A stretch of DNA of 20,231 bases. Source: CAYGHG01 sp964349515. GTDB taxonomy: Bacteria; Oederibacteriota; PGYV01; CAYGHG01. Positions 14,313-20,231 of this stretch are shown here, in pieces; within the stretch, counting starts at the first letter, position 1, and each line of letters starts with the position of its first letter. The stretch spans positions 1 through 20,231 of the forward strand of contig CAYGHG010000043.1 of assembly GCA_964349515.1 (NCBI GenBank), in the 5' to 3' direction. A model generated the notes under the pieces. That model had not been told where the DNA came from. It saw only the letters and a list, made by a program, of their open reading frames with translations, and did no database searches. Both the position numbers and the translations under genes were made by a program.

Positions 14313-16085
14313 TTATTTTTTCTTCTTTTCAATACCCTGTATCGCCCTCTGCTTGTTTCTTGCGTCTGTAATATAACGCTTTACCTTTACCAGATGCTCG
14401 CTTTTGGGGTCAAGCTGTTCAATGTTATTCCAGTAAACTATCGCCGCATCCAGGTTGCCGTTTGTGTACTGCTCTATTCCCTTGAAGTAATAATCCCGGG
14501 TTTTAAGCGCTATGAGTTCTTTCAGCGTGGAAAGTATGTTGTTTGCGTCCTGATAAGCCGGGCATACATCTGATATTGTCCTTAACCTTCTTATGCCGTC
14601 TATCACCGTCGCATCGTTTGCAACATCAGCCTTTGCCCTCATTAAACCCTCTTTCATCTCCTTTTGCTTCTGCTTTGTCCTGTCTATGTACTGGCCGATT
14701 TTTTTGTTTTTCGGGTCTTTTGCGAGCCCTTTTTCCCAGGAAGAAAGAGCCTTGTCATAGTCGCAAAGGTTGTAAGACTTTATGCCGTCACGGAAAAATT
14801 TCTCCGCCTCTTTTGACATTCCCTTGCTCGCCCTCAGTTCTTTTGCGTCATTGAGCCAGATATCCAGATCCTTATATGTCGGGTACATTTTTTTAAGCTC
14901 GGTCCACCTCTTCACTGCCGTGTCAAAATCAAACTTTTCATAGGCAGTCATCCCCTGCCTGAAAAGGGTTTCCACTTTTTTTATGCTGCCGCCCGAGGAT
15001 ATCAGCCTTTTGGCCTTGTCTATGGCCTCGTTTATGCCCTCGTATTTCGGGGCCATTGACTTGACCTCTTGCCAGTAAACAAGCGCTCTCTTATAATTGC
15101 CCTTGTCAAACTGCTCCTCACCGTCTTTGTAATTCTGGTAGGCCAGGAACTCTGTCAGTTTTTCGTAATTGCGCTTTTCCCTCTCTTCCGCGCCTTCATA
15201 CAAAAAGCGCGCGCCGACAAGGTGAGTTGCGCCCAGGTCCCCGAGAGAGGTAAATGAATAGTCAATAGTGAACTTGTCTATGGTAAGCCCCGCGCCTGCC
15301 GAGAACCCCGCTATTGAACCCAAAACCGCGTTCCCGTCATTCAGACAGTAGCCTGCCCTGAGCGAGAGCATTTTGAACAGGTTGAATTCCGTCCCGAAAG
15401 AGTATGAAAGCCCGTTTTTGCCCGAATAATTAACATCAGCCGACGCGTACATGTTGTTGCCCTGTATGTTGAAAACCTTGATCCCAAGCCCGGCCTTTGC
15501 GCTGTAGCCGCCGCTTAATTCAATGTCAAAATTCTGCAAAGCCAGCCCGAATGAAAACATATCCCCGAGTTTATACTGGGCGCCGGCATCAAAAAGCACG
15601 CCAAAACGGTTTAAATCGTCTATCGTAAGCCCTGATAATTTCACGCCCGCGCCCACGTTAAAATCACCGAGCGGCATTCCGTAAGCGAGCATTCCTGTTA
15701 TGTTGTATGCGTTTATCTCCGTGCCTGTAAGCACTCCGTAAATATCCCGTTTTTCAAACTTTCCGAAATTAACAAATGAAAACACGCCCGCTATTGTGCC
15801 TGTTCCTACAGGCACAGCCACGTACCCGTACTGAAGCGAGGAGTCTGATATCCATTTATTATAAGAGGCATAAAACTCTATCAGCCTTATTCCTGAAATT
15901 CCGGCGGGGTTGTAAAATACAGACAGCGCGTCGCCCTCAACTGCGGTAAAAGCGCCCGCCATGGCAGCCGGCCTCGCGCCCAGGTTTACCTCTTCCGCAG
16001 CGTAGCTCAGCGTCTCAAACTCATCCGCAAAAGATGCGGAAGAAACAAACGCCGCCAAAAACGCCGCCAATGCAATTTTTTTCAT
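14313..16085 (-). CDS. PorV/UPF0164-type outer-membrane beta-barrel protein fused to a TPR domain
   Basis: A 590-residue exported protein. A signal peptide is visible (MKKIALAAFLAAFVSSASFA, cleavage about 20/21). Residues about 21-300 match the PorV/PorQ or UPF0164 beta-barrel family: GARPAAMAGAFTAVEGDALSVFYNPAGI near the start, then alternating strands with many GAGV, FSFGLALQNF and AGLGIKV segments. After VGARFLYEGAEEREKRNYEKL comes a helical region with at least four TPR-like units, each with a tryptophan in the second helix (ALVYWQEV, AVKRWTEL, ALSSWEKG, AIVYWNNI) and an MAP, MYP or DP turn. PorV in Bacteroidetes shuttles type IX secretion cargo across the outer membrane; transferring that role here is inference. 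RBS AAGGGA precedes the ATG. It lies 10 nt after the giant surface protein, whose C terminus looks like a type IX signal. Confidence 0.85.
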   Translation of the reverse strand: MKKIALAAFLAAFVSSASFADEFETLSYAAEEVNLGARPAAMAGAFTAVEGDALSVFYNPAGISGIRLIEFYASYNKWISDSSLQYGYVAVPVGTGTIAGVFSFVNFGKFEKRDIYGVLTGTEINAYNITGMLAYGMPLGDFNVGAGVKLSGLTIDDLNRFGVLFDAGAQYKLGDMFSFGLALQNFDIELSGGYSAKAGLGIKVFNIQGNNMYASADVNYSGKNGLSYSFGTEFNLFKMLSLRAGYCLNDGNAVLGSIAGFSAGAGLTIDKFTIDYSFTSLGDLGATHLVGARFLYEGAEEREKRNYEKLTEFLAYQNYKDGEEQFDKGNYKRALVYWQEVKSMAPKYEGINEAIDKAKRLISSGGSIKKVETLFRQGMTAYEKFDFDTAVKRWTELKKMYPTYKDLDIWLNDAKELRASKGMSKEAEKFFRDGIKSYNLCDYDKALSSWEKGLAKDPKNKKIGQYIDRTKQKQKEMKEGLMRAKADVANDATVIDGIRRLRTISDVCPAYQDANNILSTLKELIALKTRDYYFKGIEQYTNGNLDAAIVYWNNIEQLDPKSEHLVKVKRYITDARNKQRAIQGIEKKKK

Positions 16086-16095
16086 TTTATCCCTT

Positions 16096-19000
16096 TTATT
16101 TTTTTATAATAAACTTGCTGAGCCTGTATTTTTTAACCGTGCCTGAGGCGCCCTTTGTCTGCAGGGTGTAATAATAGACGCCGGCGCTGAACCTGGCGAC
16201 GTCCTCGGTTTTCGAGCGCAGCCCGGCTTCCGCTTCAAATTCAACCGTCCTCACCCTGTTGCCCGCGAAATCAAATATTTGTATTGTAACCTCTGAATCC
16301 TCTTCAAGATTGAAAACAAAATGTATCGTATCCGTTGCCGGCACGGGATAAGCGTATGTTTCATTGCCGTCGGGCACAGGCGGCCCTATTGGTGTGGGCG
16401 TCACTGTCATTGTAGCCGTATAATCCGGGGTAGGCGTGGAAGTTTCAGTAACAGTCGGAGTTATGGTGGCGGTTATGAGGTAGCCTGACTCTGCGCAGAA
16501 CGAAGCATAAACAGACCATACTCTGGGCTGTTCTGAAGCAGCAGCGCCAAACGGGTCGGGGAATGAGCCGAAGAAGTTTGAAACTGCCCTTCCGCTTCCC
16601 GCAGGCCCGGATGAATAATTTATCTGCACCCCTGTTTCCGCCTGCACCGCGAGCCAGTAGTTGCCCGGCTCCAGAGGGAATACGGGGATTTCCACTGCAT
16701 TCCAGCCGGACGAGCACTCAACCGGTAATGAAGGCAGTATCAGATAGTCGGGGCTTCCGTTGTTGTCCGTATAAATACCGGCCATCACCTGGCCGCTGCC
16801 TGACTGCACTTTTACATACATAGAGGTCATAACGGCGTTCTGCAGCAGTTCAAACCTGCTCGCATAAAGCGTGGTTCCGCCGCTTATCTGCACCAGACTC
16901 CCTGCACTATTTCCGAGCTGTCCTCCCGCGCATATAGTAGGAGTAACCGTGGGAGTGAGAGTGTCTTCAGGCGTAAGTGTTATTGTATATGTTTCTGTCA
17001 CTGTGTAAGAAGGCGTTTCCGTGACAGTGGCGGTATAGGTATCAGTATAAGTAGATGTCAGTGTAACTGTCACCGTATCTGTAACTGTGTCTGTGGGTGT
17101 CTGCGTCACCGTATGGGTTACAGTATCAGTCGCGGTAAGAGTAACCGTCGGGGTGTTAGTTACCGTCTCTGTTATTGTGTGCGACAGCGTGGCTGTGAAA
17201 CTCGGCCTCGGAGTGGTTGAAGAAGTAAGCGTCGGTGTTGAAGTAAGAGTAGCCGTAGGCGTGGCGGTTCCTGTAACAGTTGCGGTAGCGGTGCGGGTAA
17301 TAGTAGGCGTCGCGGTCATTGTAGCCGTCGCGGTAAGAGTAAAAGTCTGTGTCACCGTCTGCGTCACTGTCTGTGTGACAGTTTCGGTAATTGTTTCGGT
17401 TGCTGTATTCGTAACCGTCGGCGTTGAGGTCTCGGTTACCGTCGGCGTAAACGTAGGGGTTGAAGTGCTTGTAAGCGTAAACGAAGGCGTTGACGTAAAA
17501 GTCGGTGTTATGGAATGAGTCGGCGTAATAGTCGCGGAGTTTACTATCTGCGTGGGTGTTTCTGTTATTGTATGCGTCATTGTTATGGAGGGCGTTGCCG
17601 TGAAAGTGGCCGTTATGGTCTGAGTTACAGTCTGCGTCGCGGTCATAGTCGCGGTCCTTGTGGAAGTCCGCGTTACAGTCTGAGTGACAGTCCGTGTGGC
17701 TGTCCTTGTCCCTGTAGCAGTAGGCGTTACAGTCTGCGTAACGGTGCGGGTCATTGTAGGCGTAACGGTATTTGTGACCGTGGGCGTGTTCGTCCCTGTT
17801 ATAGTCTGAGTCACGGTCATCGTAAATGTATGTGTGGGAGTAATTGTGGCAGTCGGCGTAAACGGCAGCCCTATGTAAACGTCATCAATATTCCAGCCGG
17901 ACATGTGCCAGACGCCCGATATGTTTAAAACCGCATGGCCAAAACGCACTCTGAAATTGGAGTTTTTATAATCTGTTACATCATATACCATTTCATTCCA
18001 AAAAGTGTCAAATTCACCGTTTGAGCCGCTCATAAAAATATTATGCCAGGAAGTTCCGTCAAATACGTCAACTGTACAGGGAATATATGTGTTGTAGTCT
18101 GTATTAAGGTGCCTGTAAAAACGAAGCTGAAGTGCAGAAGCCGAATTGGCGTTGATATATGGTGATGTAAGATAATAATATGGATGAGTCGCAGAGACAG
18201 ACATATTTCCGCCAAGCACCGTGCCTGCCATATAATTATCGGCAGTTAACGTATTATCCTTGTCAGGATCAGCGTTCCCCGTAGAAGGTGTATGAAAAGG
18301 CACCACCGCAGGGCCCCGTTCCCACTCAGGGCCATAAGCCCAGTTTTTATCAGTACTGAAATCATCAAAATAAGGGTATGCATAGACAGGTACCGGGGTT
18401 TCGGTAAACGTAGGTGTGGCGGTACGCGTAGGAGTCGCACTTGATGTCTGAGTAATTGTGGGTGTCGCGGTTCTTGTCGCGGTCCTTGTGGCAGTTCTTG
18501 TGGCAGTTCTTGTCGCAGTCCTTGTCGCGGTCCTTGTCGCGGTCCTTGTGGCGGTTCTTGTCGCCGTATGCGTGTACATCTCACGCGGGCACTCAAGCAC
18601 CGCGCCGTAGCCGTGGGGCAGGCTTGAAACCCTTGCAAAACTTCCGCCGGTTATGACCTTGCTGTCTTGTGACGCTATCGCCCTCACAGTGCTTGAGTGA
18701 AAAGGATACCACGAGGAGACATTTCCGGTCGAAACATCAATTGCCGCCGCGTAATATCTGTAAATTGAATTAATTGTCAAAAAAGAACCTGCGGCAAGCA
18801 GGGTGCCGTAGTTATGGTCAAGCGCAAGCACGGTACCGCTGGCCGACGGCGCGAATGATGTCAAAGCCCCGCCTGAAGCGTATTCTGCTATTCTTGTGCG
18901 CGGGCTTCCTGACGCGCTGGTAAAAGCCCCCCCGATATAAAAATGACTCTCTGTTGAAGTCTTGGCCATTGCGTGAATAGCCGCGTCACACTGGGGGTTC

Positions 19001-20231
19001 CATGTCATGAGAGTGGCGGATAAATAACTAAGGCTGGCACCGTAGCCCCTTGCCGAACCTTTAGCTGTCGTGAAATCCCCGCCAAAGTATATCAGATTGC
19101 CCACTTCCTTTATCGCGCGGACAGTGCCGTTAAAATTGGCGTCCCAGCCCATATAAACAGACCCTGTTAAATGATCCACGCTTGCCGCGTAATTTCTTGT
19201 AATACCGTTAACAGTTGTAAAATCGCCCCCAAGATATATGAAATTATAGCTTCCTGTCTGGTAGTTTTCCAGCGCTCTTACAGTACTGTTGGTATTTGCC
19301 GTCCATGCCAGCGCCGTTGAATTTGTCAGCGCAAAAGCAGCTGCGTTTTGCCTGACAGTAGAGCCGTTCACAGTGCCAAAAGCGCCGCCCACATATAGTG
19401 TGTCATTTGCCAGAAGAAGCGCATAAATTGGCCCGTCAGGGCTTGGCCTGTAAGCTGAAATCACACCTCCGTAGCCGCCGTCAGAGTACATCAAAACCCT
19501 CGCGAGGTTGTCAATTTCATAGCTGTTGATAGCCCTGAAATTCCCGCCTATCAGTACGTCAGAACCTGCCCCCTGCCCCGGCAGTATGGCGTTTACAGGC
19601 CCGTCTGTATTGACCTGAAAACTGCTGTAATAATTTCCCGTTGATTTGTTAAAAGCCCCTGCGTGAAACCTTGTAATAGTACCGTTAACCCTTCTGAATG
19701 CTCCGCCTATGTAAATATAACTTGCATCGGCATTAATGCTGTAGCCCACATTGTCAAGATTGGGGTTAAAAGAAGTTGCGGAGCCGCTTGTAGTGTTAAA
19801 AGCAGCGGCGTAGTTTCTTGTAGTAGTCCCGTTTACAGTTGTAAAATCTCCCGTGGCGTAAAGCAGTGTTGAACCGGAATCATAGTGCATATCCCTGACT
19901 GTTGAATTGACATTCGGGTTAAATGTGGTGGAAATAGTGGAAGGGCTCAGATAATTTGGAAAATATGCTATTCTGTTTCTTGTATAAGCTCCGCCGCCAA
20001 ACGAAGTAAAAGCTCCCCCTACGTACATTGAACCTGATGACGGGAAAACAATGGAATAAACCGGACCGTTCACACCATAGTCATATCCGGCATAACGAGA
20101 CCCTGTGTTTTGATTGATAATTACAAGATAGGGCTGTGATACACCTGCAATTGTAGTAAATGCACCGCCTACCATCATAACCGTAGAGCTTACAGGGTGC
20201 ATATCATAAACCGCACCGTTGAAATTTGCGT
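16096..20231 (-). CDS. giant Thr-rich surface protein with delta-60 repeats and T9SS-like C-terminal domain (partial)
   Basis: The gene is cut by the right edge: the frame stays open to 20231 (upstream residues ANFNGAVYD continue the repeat), so the ATG at 20202 is only the first internal Met. Numbering from that Met: residues 1-540 hold eleven delta-60/DUF5122-like repeats of about 50 residues with the core GG(A/D/N/S)F, often followed by T.VNG, R..AA and a Gly-Val-Ala-Ile strand; these probably form beta-propeller blades. A (TATR)8 array lies at about 548-579. A jelly-roll/MAM-like domain spans about 605-780 (YFDDFSTDKNW to WNIDDVYIG). A Thr-Xaa stalk covers about 780-1089, a second beta domain about 1090-1240, and a short Thr-Pro linker follows. 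The final 85 residues resemble a type IX/FlgD-like sorting domain: YPVPATDTIHF, VTIQIFDFAGNRVRTVE, FSAGVYYYTL, and a terminal FIIKK. It is likely secreted and anchored on the cell surface. Confidence 0.85.
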   Translation of the reverse strand, partial: ANFNGAVYDMHPVSSTVMMVGGAFTTIAGVSQPYLVIINQNTGSRYAGYDYGVNGPVYSIVFPSSGSMYVGGAFTSFGGGAYTRNRIAYFPNYLSPSTISTTFNPNVNSTVRDMHYDSGSTLLYATGDFTTVNGTTTRNYAAAFNTTSGSATSFNPNLDNVGYSINADASYIYIGGAFRRVNGTITRFHAGAFNKSTGNYYSSFQVNTDGPVNAILPGQGAGSDVLIGGNFRAINSYEIDNLARVLMYSDGGYGGVISAYRPSPDGPIYALLLANDTLYVGGAFGTVNGSTVRQNAAAFALTNSTALAWTANTNSTVRALENYQTGSYNFIYLGGDFTTVNGITRNYAASVDHLTGSVYMGWDANFNGTVRAIKEVGNLIYFGGDFTTAKGSARGYGASLSYLSATLMTWNPQCDAAIHAMAKTSTESHFYIGGAFTSASGSPRTRIAEYASGGALTSFAPSASGTVLALDHNYGTLLAAGSFLTINSIYRYYAAAIDVSTGNVSSWYPFHSSTVRAIASQDSKVITGGSFARVSSLPHGYGAVLECPREMYTHTATRTATRTATRTATRTATRTATRTATRTATRTATPTITQTSSATPTRTATPTFTETPVPVYAYPYFDDFSTDKNWAYGPEWERGPAVVPFHTPSTGNADPDKDNTLTADNYMAGTVLGGNMSVSATHPYYYLTSPYINANSASALQLRFYRHLNTDYNTYIPCTVDVFDGTSWHNIFMSGSNGEFDTFWNEMVYDVTDYKNSNFRVRFGHAVLNISGVWHMSGWNIDDVYIGLPFTPTATITPTHTFTMTVTQTITGTNTPTVTNTVTPTMTRTVTQTVTPTATGTRTATRTVTQTVTRTSTRTATMTATQTVTQTITATFTATPSITMTHTITETPTQIVNSATITPTHSITPTFTSTPSFTLTSTSTPTFTPTVTETSTPTVTNTATETITETVTQTVTQTVTQTFTLTATATMTATPTITRTATATVTGTATPTATLTSTPTLTSSTTPRPSFTATLSHTITETVTNTPTVTLTATDTVTHTVTQTPTDTVTDTVTVTLTSTYTDTYTATVTETPSYTVTETYTITLTPEDTLTPTVTPTICAGGQLGNSAGSLVQISGGTTLYASRFELLQNAVMTSMYVKVQSGSGQVMAGIYTDNNGSPDYLILPSLPVECSSGWNAVEIPVFPLEPGNYWLAVQAETGVQINYSSGPAGSGRAVSNFFGSFPDPFGAAASEQPRVWSVYASFCAESGYLITATITPTVTETSTPTPDYTATMTVTPTPIGPPVPDGNETYAYPVPATDTIHFVFNLEEDSEVTIQIFDFAGNRVRTVEFEAEAGLRSKTEDVARFSAGVYYYTLQTKGASGTVKKYRLSKFIIKK
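16930..17865 (-). repeat. Thr-Xaa alternating stalk, 6-bp periodic coding repeat
   Basis: About 310 residues in which nearly every second residue is Thr, the others mostly Pro, Val, Ala, Glu, Gln, Ile, Arg and Ser (for example TVTQTVTPTATGTRT). At the DNA level there is a 6-bp period, but synonymous codons vary widely, so this is an old, protein-selected repeat and not fresh slippage. The complementary strand is open in one frame as a Val-rich shadow. Confidence 0.9.
18464..18559 (-). repeat. 12-bp tandem array encoding (TATR)8
   Basis: Eight consecutive 12-bp units on the plus strand, of the type GTCGCGGTTCTT, GTCGCGGTCCTT and GTGGCAGTTCTT, starting at 18464, 18476, 18488, 18500, 18512, 18524, 18536 and 18548. 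A diverged ninth unit, GTCGCCGTATGC, follows at 18560. Units are identical or differ at 1-3 positions, far closer to each other than the long stalk repeats are. Confidence 0.92.

Noticed and set aside
17087..17518. Long plus-strand ORF of alternating Val
   Set aside because: It is the complement of the Thr-Xaa stalk: Thr codons ACN read as NGT/Val-type codons on the other strand. No start context or domain.
18464..18559. CRISPR-like array
   Set aside because: Units are 12 bp, directly adjacent with no spacers, and in frame inside a coding region.
18246..18638. Arg/Pro-rich ORF on the minus strand, and a plus-strand partner at 18456-18656
   Set aside because: Both are frame shadows of the 12-bp TATR array and the adjacent domain of the giant protein.

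Overview
All genes supported in this 20.2 kb window lie on the minus strand, so it is described right to left. The core is the classic bacterial cluster rpsB-tsf-pyrH-frr-uppS-cdsA-dxr-rseP-ispG-(TPR)-proS (about 12994 down to 2890). It combines translation genes, the start of phospholipid synthesis, undecaprenyl diphosphate synthesis, two MEP-pathway steps and the site-2 protease RseP. An outer-membrane PorV-like protein and a large Thr-rich, beta-propeller-type surface protein indicate a diderm bacterium. Thr-Xaa stalk proteins, many GTG/TTG starts and intergenic short-period repeats together recall uncultured candidate phyla such as Goldbacteria or the Elusimicrobia neighbourhood. That placement is an inference from memory, not a search result.

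Layout: (1) 20231-16096, a very large secreted protein cut by the right edge. It has eleven delta-60-like repeats, a (TATR)8 array, a jelly-roll/MAM-like domain, a roughly 310-residue Thr-Xaa stalk, a second beta domain and a T9SS-like C-terminal sorting domain. (2) 16085-14313, a PorV/UPF0164-type beta barrel fused to a TPR domain, 10 nt downstream of the first gene. A hairpin made of heptad repeats follows it. (3) 14219-13503, a short operon with a PpnP-like nucleoside phosphorylase and a half-size EamA transporter. (4) 13502-13013, a non-coding region with a 47-bp palindromic element in tandem, then a promoter and structured leader for rpsB. (5) 12994-2890, the housekeeping operon, interrupted only by a 10-bp tandem repeat between rseP and ispG and a dispersed heptad element before proS. 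(6) 2889-2600, an AT-rich spacer with a strong promoter. (7) 2599-70, an accessory cassette: a single-TRD HsdS-like protein, an AlbA_2/GHKL ATPase and a small acidic protein. It probably continues past the left edge.

The housekeeping operon couples ribosome function (S2, EF-Ts, RRF, ProRS) with envelope building: IspG and Dxr make isoprenoid precursors, UppS turns them into the lipid carrier, and CdsA makes CDP-diacylglycerol. The two most interesting accessory regions are the secretion pair at the right, where a PorV-like shuttle sits beside a probable CTD-bearing cargo, and the restriction/defence-like cassette at the left. In that cassette the AlbA_2 gene carries an 11-bp tandem repeat that could make the gene phase-variable.
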